DNA of 64,000 nt from Corylus avellana (taxonomy: Eukaryota; Streptophyta; Magnoliopsida; Fagales; Betulaceae): NCBI RefSeq assembly GCF_901000735.1, contig NC_081549.1:3048942-3112941 (forward strand), in the 5' to 3' direction. The translations under genes were made by a program, and so were the position numbers. Of this stretch, positions 1-11,640 are shown piece after piece; within the stretch, counting starts at the first letter, position 1; each line of letters opens with the position of its first letter. The notes under the pieces are model-generated. The model saw nothing but the letters and a program-made list of their open reading frames with translations. It was not told the DNA's origin and ran no database searches.

Positions 1-3000
1 TTCTCAATTCATTGGTGGCCCCCTGAATGATGTCTGTTCAGAAAGGTGGGTCTGTGACAATAATCAATCTTTAAAATTCAAGTTATCGACTTCATATACT
101 GTGGAACTCTGAAAATTGAACAGCCTTCTTTCACACTTTTGCTCGTTCCTCTTTATGTGTTTCCTCTTTTTTTCCTTCTTGTGATACTTCTGGATTAATA
201 AAATGTCACTAATATTCTAGGAAATAAGAACAGATGTAATTAATTGAATATTTCTCAAAATAGGATGAATGTCTCTGACATATGGGTTTTGGTTGCTGCT
301 CGAAACCTGAATGTTAGCTATAATTTCATAATGGCATTTTTTTTAAGAAGTCAGAATAATAGGTTGTTTTCTGTTTTTCATTTGTATGTTGATTTTCTTT
401 CCCAAACATGTAACTTGAGAGTGTTGATAAAGACACCTAGAGAGCATTGCACAGATGTTGAGGTCATAATTCTCTATGATTGTGCAGTGCAATATTAACC
501 GTTGAGCATGAAAGTGAATTGCTTACGATCATTTTCATTTTTGGGGATTATCCTAATTTTTATTGACTAAATTCCCATTTTCCTGGCCAAATCATCCTTA
601 CTTTTTTTGTTCGTACTCAAATGTTGGGAGCTTTTTCAGCTCCTCATGTAACTGAATATGGCATATGGGGCAAATGGCATTCATTGCTTTCATTATAAAT
701 AGCATTCGTAGCAATGTGAGAATTACCATGTTTGTTTATGTTTATAATGATAGCTTTAAATATTGCAGGGGTGGAATACTTGCATATATTTTTGCTGACA
801 ATAATCAGAGTCTGCTGCTAGCATCTCTATTTTTTTTGCTTATTTTAGCAGAAAGTAAAGGTATCGATTTATGACTTCGGAATGTACCAGTCTTTTTGAC
901 TTTTGCTCTATCTACCTTTTTTTTTTTTTTTGGTCTTGGTGTTGTTCATTTGTTTTTTTTTTTTTTTGGCTTTTGTCGGTGTGTTTGTGTCTGCAGATCT
1001 TGATTATTTTCTAGCTTCAATGATTGGGTTAAGTGGAACACAGAATATGATGGTAAGTATCAATACTATATTATTTTATTTTTTATCTAAACATGTACCT
1101 GCAATCAGTGTTTCTTTATCATCACTACTGATGGAATTTACTACCCTTGTTCTCACTGTCCCCTCACATGGCCATGTGGAGCAAATAATACTTCCACTTG
1201 TAAAGAAGATATATTTGTTGACTAACCATGCTCTGTTTCTTTAAGTGCTTACATTAACTGGTTGTAGAATTGCCCTTCATGTTTATTTTATTTTATTTAT
1301 ATGATAAAATGCTTATGGGATGATTTAGATCCTTTATCCCTTGTTTCCTTTGACTTTTTGCAGAACAATTTGCATCTAAGGATGGTACTTTTATTTTTAA
1401 AAGCATTGTGAAGATTGTTTACTTTGTCATCCGCCTCTTATCTTAAGCTTAATACATGAGCTTCTACTTGTATTTGCATGTTCAAACATATAGCTGATAC
1501 TGTCTTTGCTTTCTTTCTTTCCTTGTTTCTTATAACTGAAAATATAATCGCTTTCTGATAATTTCAATGTTGGTACATTCAGTCGCAGACTCGTGACTTA
1601 TCAGCTTCACAGGTAGTGGATGGAAGTATCTTTGTGAAATTTATGCCCCAGGTATATGTACAATGTGAAAGTTATTCTATGATTGTTTAAATTTTATACT
1701 AGAAATGCATTCCCTTGTATTACTTTTTAGGTTGTCAACTAGAAGATGTTGATTAAGCTCCTAAAAGCTGTTACCTTGAGTGTTTTTGTTCTGTATATCT
1801 TTCATTCACTTTATGTATTTATATATTTTTATTTATTTTTATTTTACAGATTTTAAATGCGTTGTTGACTATTTTAGCAAGCCAACCATCATTGTCTCTG
1901 CTAGTTCAATGGCATACAGGGTGGTTCTTGCACAAGCTGCTGATTTATCAAGAGAACAGCCTCAGTGATCTTAATTTTCACCTATTCAATGTAAGAATTC
2001 AACTGAGCTGGGTATACATTCTGTAGAGGCGTATATGCTTCTAACTGACTGCAACTTCAAAGTTTCTTTACTTTTTCCTAGTTCTGATATTGGAAGTACT
2101 TTTGCTTTAGAAACTTGCACATAGAGTGAACTGGATTGGTCATTTTTGTTTTGCAAATTTTTGTCATCGGGATTTTCTGAAACTTTCCCTACCCTATCTT
2201 CAGAATTTTCTTAGCTTCTGCCCAATATGATTGCATATTCCTTTAACAGTTGTCTTTTAAGAATTCATATTGCAAAATCATCAGGTTTAGGAATCACAAG
2301 ATAGGAGTCATCTTGCCTTTTGTTTGTCAATCATGGGAGCTAGTCATGTCTGAATGAGATATAGAACACTGCCACTTACCTTTATATTGATAATTCATTT
2401 AAATCACATCATTTTTATTCCTCAAACTTCCTAAATTTCTATATTTTCTAGTTTCCATTGACAGTTCTATATTTTCTAGTTTCCATTGACAGACTTCATA
2501 TGAGCAGTCCCGTGAACGCCTTCGGAAAGAACTTGATGGATGCTGGTTTGATTATATCCCAGATACTTTTAGAAGTGAATGGCCAAGCTGTAAAACAGGT
2601 ACCCATGACTTTCATCTCATTTCATGGTTGACCAAATATGCCGCTTTAGGGGAAATTCTGTTAGTTAACCCCTCTGCTTGGTATAGCCAAAATTAGACCA
2701 TAATGAAAAAGAATAGGAAATGTTTTATTGGATAAACATTTTACACGACACACATTTCATCTATATTAATGTTCCATACAGCTCTTGAGGAATCATCCCA
2801 ATATAAGGATCCCTTTTTCACATTAGAGCTTGCTGTCTGCCAGAAAAAGACAAGCGGTATGTATTTTTCTTATTAATGAAGATTTGATTTTTTTTTTTTT
2901 TTTAATTGGATTAAACTGTTTCCTTTTACAACAGTTTGTTCTTTCTTGAAGAGTAAACAAGTATTATTTGTATATGGCAGGCGATACCACTACTCTTTCT

Positions 3001-5421
3001 GCTTGGCAAAGGATGGTAGAAGCTGTGAAGGTTATTATGCTTAATTCTTACTAAATTTTATTTTGTTAAACATTATTTGTTATTGTGTCCAGCGTTCAAT
3101 CTGCCAGATAAACCTGAATATGGTTTGCATCCTGTTGTAGATTTTTTCTTTGGGAACAATTCTATCTGACCCATAATTTCGGTTTTGAGTTCATTTTCTC
3201 TTGTAATGGCCCTGTTATTTGAACATTTTAGGCTTATGTAAAGACAGAGAGAGATATAGTCTTAGTACGAAGGATATTGTTTTGGTTATTTGATGGGCTA
3301 GGATTTGAGTGTAACTGTGTAAGAGACAACCTCTTGGTTTGTAATCTCTAACATCTGACAGTGAATCTTTTTTGCCCTCTTCACCATGGATGTTGGCTTG
3401 AGGCTGAATCACTTAATTATGGTTATGGGGTGCTTTGTGTTGCTGCTTGTTTTTTCATCAGTTTAAATATCAGCCAATCAAATGAAATCAAGGTTTTGTT
3501 GCAACCTATATTTTGTTGAGAAGATTCCTTAGTCTTATTAAGGGTTCTAAGCTGTATAATACGGATGCTGAGGTGGGTCACATTTTCCAATCTTGCTACA
3601 ATCCAACTCAACTTGAAGGAGAATGAAATGCTATGCGGTCCGGTGTTGGTGCCCAGATGGTGTCCAACCTGGCAAGAAATGCAGTTCTAAAGGATATGCA
3701 GATTACATTGTATTAGGTCACATGTTCCACGCAATCTTTTTGTCCCCTCCCCTTGCATTTCTCATATAACTTTGGAACTTACAATTAATTTCTTAAGTTT
3801 TTGCTCTTTGTTCACCCCCCCCCCCCCGCACTCCCTGTTCTGCTCATTTCATTTGATTAATTATTCTCTACTACAAATATCGGCTGCTATATTTGTGAGT
3901 TTCTCTTTTACTTGGGGTGTTGAACCCAAGTTTATACATTCCAAGAGTCCATTTTCTGTTGTTATATGTTCTATGAAAACTGTTAATTCCTTATTTAAGT
4001 TTGCTGGGGTGTAGAAGATCTCATTATAATTATATTTTTAGGTATTCATTCTCCATTTTCAGCTTAAGGCAGTCATTTCCAAAGGAGATTTGCTTGAAAA
4101 CCCCCTGCTTAACATGACGACTGGTACAACTGCCGATCCTGGAAAAAGTCGCGCCTTAGATATTTCATCTGCAAGCTTTGGATCTGATGTTTCTTTAGGT
4201 GCGGTAACATTCCAGAAAAACTTCAGTTAGCTGTCCAAAATGTTATAGAACATAATTTTTATTGTTCTCTAACTTTCTACTAATTTTGCAGGCTCTGGAA
4301 TCCCTTGCAGTATAGCATTTTCCAATGCAGGAATCAGGGATGTCTACCTGATACCTGTGGCAAGGGGAATGACTGGAAAATTGCTTCTCACTGAGAAACA
4401 TCCCTTCCGCAGTCAAAGAGGAGTTGTTATTGCTATTGCTCCATTGGCCGGCTTGAGTGTAAGTCCCAACATTGGTAGAAGTTGTTCAACATTCAGAAAA
4501 TGTCTTGATGATGGTCTGACAACTTGATTAAATTGGTTTAGTTCAGATGTCGACCATGATCAACTTTGGCCTTTCTTGGTCAGCGTTTGGAGATACATGT
4601 TGCTGATCTCCAAATGCTAATTTTTTTATCAAATAGGTTTATGGCTGGAGTTCTTGATTCTCTTGCACTATTCAATGCCACTGTTCAATTTGTACTCACT
4701 GACTTGTGCTAGAAAAAAAAGATAAAAATGGTTTACAGCCGAGCAATTGTCTTGGGAAGAAAGAATAAAAAAAAAATAAATTGTATTCTACTGCACAAGT
4801 GACAAACTGACAGTCTCTTTGATCTGTTAGTTGTTACACATTTTGCATGTGTAATTTATCATGACAACATCAATTGTAGTTGGAAAGGGAAATGATTAGG
4901 CTAGATACAGGGTTAGTGAAAAGTGAGAATGTATGGATGACAGAGATGTTAAGAATTTACAATTTTTAGCTGCATGTTTTCTTCTAATTTTGTCAATTAT
5001 GGAGGAAAGTTTGAAGTGATTGGAATTCAGACAAAGATGTCGGGCTGCTATAAACTCTTTTGATTTTCTTGTATATGCTAGATCCCCAAGTTTGATAATG
5101 CATTGCTAAGGTAACATTTTTTTCTTTCACTTAATACAGCCAAAGATAGACAAGGACCATCCCACATGGTTGCATCTCCGGATAAGAGAGCTTGACCCAA
5201 GATTTGATACAAGTAAAGCTAGAGGTAACCACTTGAAGATGCCCAACCATTTTACAGATGGGAGATGGACACTTGGTTTTTCAAACGCAAAAGCTTGTGA
5301 AGCGGCTCGGTTGTTGATACTTGAGGAGACTCATAAACAGAGATCCTTTGTCGAAAGCATACTTGCGCCACTACTCCAGGACAATTATCTTGGGAATTTA
5401 TCTGATAATCAAGATGAGTGA
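1..5421 (+). CDS. TT9: CLEC16A-like protein TRANSPARENT TESTA 9 / GFS9, 3' part of the gene
   Basis: Partial: the 5' end is outside the window. Exons joined by canonical GT/AG sites and matching phases: 1-45, 769-860, 997-1052, (1364-1384 possible micro-exon), 1583-1651, 1850-1990, 2493-2598, 2782-2856, 2981-3030, 4063-4198, 4292-4458, 5140-5421, stop TGA at 5419. They give about 412 codons of C-terminal sequence with segments such as DLDYFLASMIGLSGTQNMM and IAFSNAGIRDVYLIPVARG, and end in LGNLSDNQDE. I recognise the plant CLEC16A-like family. Established for the family: the Arabidopsis member is a Golgi-associated peripheral membrane protein needed for vacuolar trafficking and seed-coat pigment accumulation. 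The N-terminal FPL domain would lie upstream and cannot be seen. The identification rests on remembered family resemblance, so the exon model is firmer than the name. Confidence 0.8.
2437..2492 (+). repeat. Perfect 28-bp tandem duplication covering a 3' splice acceptor
   Basis: Positions 2437-2464 and 2465-2492 are identical 28-base units. Each has a pyrimidine-rich stretch and ends in TTGACAG, so the TT9-like exon at 2493 has two equivalent acceptors 28 bases apart. Only the downstream one (exon from 2493) keeps the reading frame; use of the first adds 28 bases containing an in-frame stop or shifting the frame. Confidence 0.9.
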
Positions 5422-5663
5422 AGATCTGACACAAGGTGTTGGAGGTTAGCTTACAATTTTATTCTCTTGTTCTTTCCTTGCTCTCTTTCTCCCCAACCCC
5501 CTCTTCTCTTTGTTCTTTAATTTTGTTTTTTGTTATTGTAACCTAGCTAGGACGTCTCTGCACAATAGTGGTGTTTATAATTAGATCATCAAGTTTGTTG
5601 TAGCTCCATAGGCACACCTATTTTGTATTATATTTTTAAACACGTTGCAGTCGATGTCAATGT

Positions 5664-5669
5664 AATAAA
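5664..5669 (+). terminator. Likely poly(A) signal of the TT9-like gene
   Basis: AATAAA lies about 240 bases after the stop at 5421, in a T-rich 3' region. It is the best-placed match to a plant near-upstream element, but plant signals are loose and this is only a candidate. Confidence 0.35.
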
Positions 5670-5679
5670 TAGACTTAAA

Positions 5680-8600
5680 AGAATTGTGTCCAAGTAATTT
5701 TCGAGCAAAAAGGAACCAAAAAAAAAAAGTGTCGATACATATTTTGTACGAAATGAGTAACTTGCGTCTCCTTTTAGTTGCTTGTGAATAAATGCTCTCC
5801 AATCTCCATCCTCCTTGTATTCCCTTCTATTGTTTGGTTGATTGCCCGGATGAGTGGGATATGAAATGACAGTATACTTGGTGATCGGGCGTCTGTCATC
5901 TCCTGTGGCAGAACATTCTTTCCAGCTCAGTTTCTTTATAGTTCTATTCATGCGTCGTGCTCGTACAGGAGGTCAAACTGGTCATCTTCCCAGCTAGAGG
6001 CCTTGATTGAAAGTCACATATCAAAGTTCCAACCGCATGAATATCGATCCCAAGGTACTGGGGCTGTGGGGCACCCTCTCTATTACTTGTATGTATGAAA
6101 AAACCTACTACTATAAAAAGAATTCATTAAATTCATTCACTCAAAAAAAAAAAAAAAAGAAAAAAAAAAAAGAAAAGAAAAAGAGGGTCACCCTGTCAAT
6201 GAAAGAGAGAAAACATAAAAGCAATATCAAACAACTTAAAACACATAACACTTTTAAAAATATAAAAACAGTTTTAATCTTTATGTCACATCAAAACACT
6301 TTTAAACCTTAAAAAAAAAAAAAAAATTATTCAAAATACATAATTAACAAAGTCATATATACCTATTTTATTTGAGTTTATGAATGAGAATAAATCATAT
6401 TATTTACGTATGGTGCTGGACTGAGAGTTATCAAGCTACGGCATTTAGAATGTAGAGGAAGCTAATGATAATTAACAATGAGTAGAGTTCTTATTTTGGA
6501 TTTTGGGACGCGAATTAGATACGGCGTTACAATGCTTAGGAACAGATAGCTGCAAAGCGTTAAAAGAACTTTCCCGATTGAACTGCATGAAGTATACATA
6601 TGTTTATTAATGTGTTTTGAATGGTGTTATCTATTCTTGATTTTGAATTATTTATTTAAAGAACAGAAAACAAAAGATAAAAAATAAAGAGACAATTTAC
6701 TCACCATTAAAGTAAAAGAGGTGAGAGAAAAGCAACTCGGTGAAGGGAAGATGGGTAGAGTTCAAAACTTGAAATGAAACGGCCTTTTTACCCAATCTAG
6801 ATGCTAAAAAACGATGCTATGTGATGGGAAAATATAGTAGGCAAAACCATGTGTATGTGCTGCAATTATAGGCTGAGAAGCTGCTTCTTTCTAGGCAGTA
6901 CGTTGGACAGAATTATCCTTTCCTTTCGAGTGTTTACAACTCAGCCGCCCCCAGCAGGTACAACCTCGGAAAGCACAGAGTCTTTCATAGTTCATACCCT
7001 TGCAAATTACTGCTGAGAATATGAAATGAAACTATAGCTAAGAAATTCCATATTATCATTTCATGATGCAGGCCGTCAAGTTTAAAAATGACACATAAGA
7101 TTGTTTAGCGCATTATGGATACTAAACATAAAATAATGAAAACTTTTAGGAAAAGGGGTATGGTACTGGTACGTAATTCCATAACCTTTACATTAACAAG
7201 GCTGTCTTGTCAAAATTAGAGCTACTTTTTCCTCCATTGTAACCTTTAAAGTCTGGCCGGCCAGCACAATACTGTTATCTCTCTCTCTCTCTCTCTCTGA
7301 GTTTTGTTCCCTCTCTTGAATATTGCTTTCACCCACATGGCCACGTATAGGCCAAAGATGCTTATTTGAAGCTTAAAAGCATAAAATGAGCAGCCCTTTT
7401 GAGTAGATAATGCCATATTTTACTTTTAATATCACTTTATGAGAGAGTGCTTTACTTTAAGCAAAAGCTATTGAGATATAATTAAATAAAATTGAGTTAT
7501 GAGTATACCTTTTTATGTATTTGTCCCTTAGGGTTACCTCAACTGGTAACTGGGTTTAGGTTCTAATTGAGAGATATATATAACTCAAAGAGAAGAAATA
7601 TTACATATCTAGTTGTCCTATTATATAACTTCCACTCAAAACCAATTATATAAATAAGATATGTGCACAAGAAATATATACAGAAAATGTGCAAATTAAT
7701 AATTTGTCCATATTAATTATTAATATGTTAGAGTTAGAGCTCTAAGTCTAATTAATGTAATATATTTCCATGAAAAACTGAAGGGTCTGAAAGGAGAAAA
7801 AGAGAACTCTAACTTTCACTTTGACACAAATTTCGTGTTGTAAAAACATAGATTTAGCAATTAAACTGCAATATTCAGGGATGGCTTTTGCCATAGCTAT
7901 CCTTTATCTAGACGAAGTTAACCGTTATTGGTGGTGACGATAGAGAGAGAGAGAGAGAGAGAGAGAAAGAAAAGGAATGGGTTGGGGTGTATCCGAAGTA
8001 AGTGTTATTAAATATATTCCTCTCCTTCATTCAGACACTCCTTTTTCTAAGCAGGGCTGAGTGCTTTGTGTTCAAATTATTTGGTGCCCTTTAATAGATG
8101 TCTTTTTAGGCCAACAAAGATAGAAGAAGCTTTTTGACTGGGGACTCGACTCCAATGCTCACCCGATAAAGAATAAACAGTAGGGTTTTTTTTGGATTAT
8201 TAATATTTATTTATTTTTTTCTTTTCTTTCTATAAGACCTGTTTGGGGACCTACGATCTTATTTAGTCTGATTCATCTGCTCTCTTCGATCGCGTGCTCC
8301 TCACGCGCATGCAACTCTACAACCATGCACTATCCACTACACCAACGTCAATGAACAAATATTAGAGGGGGTTTTAGAAATTAAGAGTCTTCAATGGAGT
8401 ACTGTTGTGATCTTCATCAGGATGGCCGTGACCCATGCATGAACTAGTTTTCTATCAATGGCTTTTCTTCTATGATTGATAGATCATTCTCTCTTTTTTT
8501 TTTCTCTCTTACTTTATTTCTCAATCATTTCCTTTTCTCTGTGAACTACTTTACTTTGAAGGGCACATTGAGAGCCTGAAAGTATAAACCTGCAGTAAAC

Positions 8601-10897
8601 ATGGGTGTTTGTTGGGGGAGGACTGTGGTTTTATTGTATAAACAAGTAAAAGTGGAAGATGATTTGAGGAATGAAAGGAGATCTCTCGTTTGTTGTGTTT
8701 AGAAAATATGTTCCTATTTGTTTATGTGATTTCATAGCTTTTTTAGTTGAAGACCCTATAGATGTGAGGTATATTGTACGTACTGAGTGGCGTAGCTCTT
8801 CTTTCTATGCAAAGGCACGCTGAGGAATAGGACCTGTAACCTAAAATGGTCCACAAACTTAAAAACACCAACATATATATTCAGAGCAACAAGATTAAGA
8901 GGATCTAAGTTTTCTTATGTTTGTGATACAATTTGATTAATCTTTTTGTTTCTTTATATTATTTGGTAAGGTGTGATAATCATAAAATAATGATCAGAAT
9001 AATTATATATATATATATATATAAGTGGAGCAATCTAAACAATATCTTCTGCATTATGGTATGAATATTTTCCTTACATTTTAGGGGTGATTATGGAATT
9101 AGGACACTAGTGGTCCTTCTAGAAAGATCGATATATATATACACACAAGTAATGAAGTAAAACGAGCTAGCTTGAATTAAGGCATGTGAAGCACATTATT
9201 GATTATCCCACGAAGAAACGTCATCTTCATGCAGATCTTTGCTGCGTTCTTTTCTTAAAATACAACAAAAATTCTATGATGTCGATCGGTAATGAAATTA
9301 TGCATTAATATTATGCACGTATCCGTTGAAGTAATCCATCATGCACACAACTGCCACAACGGTTATGAAATTACAGCTCACTTTCCTTGATTAAAACATC
9401 TCGGATTGATGGTGGTCACTGGTGAGGGCCACCAAAGTTGTGAATGGTTCTACTAGCTAGGTTTGAGATTTGTTATTATTTCATCAATTTTTTGTACTTT
9501 TCTCTCTCTCTCTCTCTCTCTCTCTCAATATTCTTTTGTGTTGAACAATAATACAAGAGCCAATTCTCCATGCTTAACCAGTCAAATGTTGGACCTTTAC
9601 TTTTGAAAGGAAAAGTATTCATCCCACCACAATGGCTATTTGTTAATAGTACGTACATTATTTGATAGATTAATATTAATGGAAACTTCTTTTCTCAAAA
9701 AATATTAATGCAAACTACCATCTTTAATCATCTTGATTTACTTGGCCTTAGAGAAAATTAGATCATACAGGATTAATTAAAACAACTTGCTTAATTAATT
9801 AAGAAATGAGACGCACGATCTATTATTAATTTCTCATTCCACGCAAATTAATAAGAATGAATCTTATAATATTGGACGTGCATCCTTCTTATTGGTATTA
9901 TTATATATTACCATAATTATGATCAAATGATTTCTAATAAGCTGTAAAAAAAACTACCGCATATATGTATTAGTCTTTTTAACGGTCTAGATTTAATTTT
10001 ACTATCTTTATTTTAGTACAAGGAACGCACAAGCCTTCCTGTTTTGATACGACATAGAGTTATTGGAGACCACCGAACATAGACCTCTAAAACCGAGCAA
10101 CTTTAAAATTATTGTATCTCCTAATTCTCTTTTGCTTTCGAGATATTTTCTTCTATTTTTTTATTTTATATTTTGTTAAAGATTTATACGCATCTCAAGG
10201 TGTATGTACGTAGGTGTTTGTTATGATTTTGTTGGGTGATATTTTGAATGAATTAATGAGGCCGGTTTGAAAAGTGAGAAACTTTATGAAATAATGAGAA
10301 AGAGAGGGAGATGTCATAGGAGGTAGGGAAGGGAATGTTTGGATGTTGGTCTTAATCCCCATGCAATATGCATTCAAAGCGTCAAGTTAGTTTTTGTAAC
10401 TTTGTTATCCATAAAGGATGAATGAATGCCAACGCTTTATTCCTTTGTCTTTGAGTCCGGAAGAAAATCGTACACACTTCCCGATTCCTTCAGACACTTA
10501 GTCCCCATTCTCTTTTCAGCTCCTCGGTTTTAGCGGACGGTGATTTTCGTTTCTCTCCCTCTCTTTCTCTCTACCAGTGTTGGGCGCGCGGATGAAAATT
10601 CAAGATTGCCCTCGATCTGCTGACATAGAGCAAGACGTTTTAGAGTAGGGTATGATTGTATTTTTACCTTTGATACACGGCTGGTCACCATTGGAACACC
10701 TAAGTAATTAATACTACTTTTCGAACTAAAATAAATTTAATCATTTAATTTACAATCTAACACTCTTTATTTTACTCAACACAACAGGTCATATTAAACA
10801 AATAAAATAGTCAATTGAAATGCGAGTTAATTAATAGAAACAAGATTTCAACTCAAAATCTTTATTTTTATTTAATATTAAATCATTACTTGTTGAG

Positions 10898-10938
<41 letters not shown>

Positions 10939-11400
10939 TAGTATAAGGGAATTGAATTTGATCAAGTTCTTGAAAAGACGGGCTAGAGTAGCTGGAATAT
11001 TTGAATAAGATAATGAAGAAAGCTAATACCATGATGATTTGGTTTATACTTGAAAAGATTGGAAATGTGTTGTTTTTCAGGTTAGTGTATATAATACTTT
11101 GCATAAAAGAGAGAGACCCACTTACTATATCTTTTTATCAAATTTGGTGTAGAGAGAGAGAGAGAGAGAGAGAGAGGGCAAAGCTGAGTTGCCTTTGATA
11201 CTGGTGCATTCGTCCTGCTTGTCAGCACATGCATTCCACTTTCCACTACAAAATCGACTTTGGACCCCAAATTTTACCTCACTTACAAGAAAAGCACAGC
11301 CCACCTCCCATAAATTTCAAACCTTCTCTCTCCAGCCAAATCATAATCACAAACTAGCTAAGAAACAAACAATTGCTTCATATCAAACTTCTCTGCATAA
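5680..11400. other. Intergenic region without a recognisable gene
   Basis: Open frames here are short or low complexity; the lysine-rich frame near 6007-6312 runs through poly(A)-like tracts and is not coding. Microsatellites are (TC)n 7278-7298, (GA)n 7942-7966, (TA)n 9004-9023, (TC)n 9501-9526, (TA)n 10901-10933 and (GA)n 11151-11176. An AT-rich block at about 10730-10890 resembles, in opposite orientation, one at about 17940-18070, so it may be a decayed dispersed repeat. The last few hundred bases are the probable SMXL promoter. Confidence 0.7.
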
Positions 11401-11498
11401 CATAGACAACCTATAGGTGGATTGAAACCTACCCATCACTAAAAAACTCCATCCCACTCTTTCTCTCTCTCTTTCTCTCGCCCTGAAGCTTCCTAAAC

Positions 11499-11522
11499 CT
11501 CTCTCTCTCTCTCTCTCTCTCT
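11499..11522 (+). repeat. (CT)n tract in the 5' leader of the SMXL gene
   Basis: An uninterrupted CT run, with a second CT-rich stretch at 11461-11479, lies 120-180 bases before the SMXL start codon. CT-rich leaders are common in plant genes, so this is probably in or next to the 5' UTR. No clear TATA box was picked out. Confidence 0.6.
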
Positions 11523-11640
11523 TTTTCCTTTGTTTCCCTACCATAAACCCATGAAAAAAACATCTATACAACTTGTTTCTTGAAGCCTTTTTAAGCTTCT
11601 TGTCGCTGCTAGCTGTTCCAAAGAGAGAGATCAGTTGAAG

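Noticed and set aside
6007..6312. Lysine-rich 101-codon frame
   Set aside because: It is created by A-rich low-complexity sequence with no conserved motif or splice partners.
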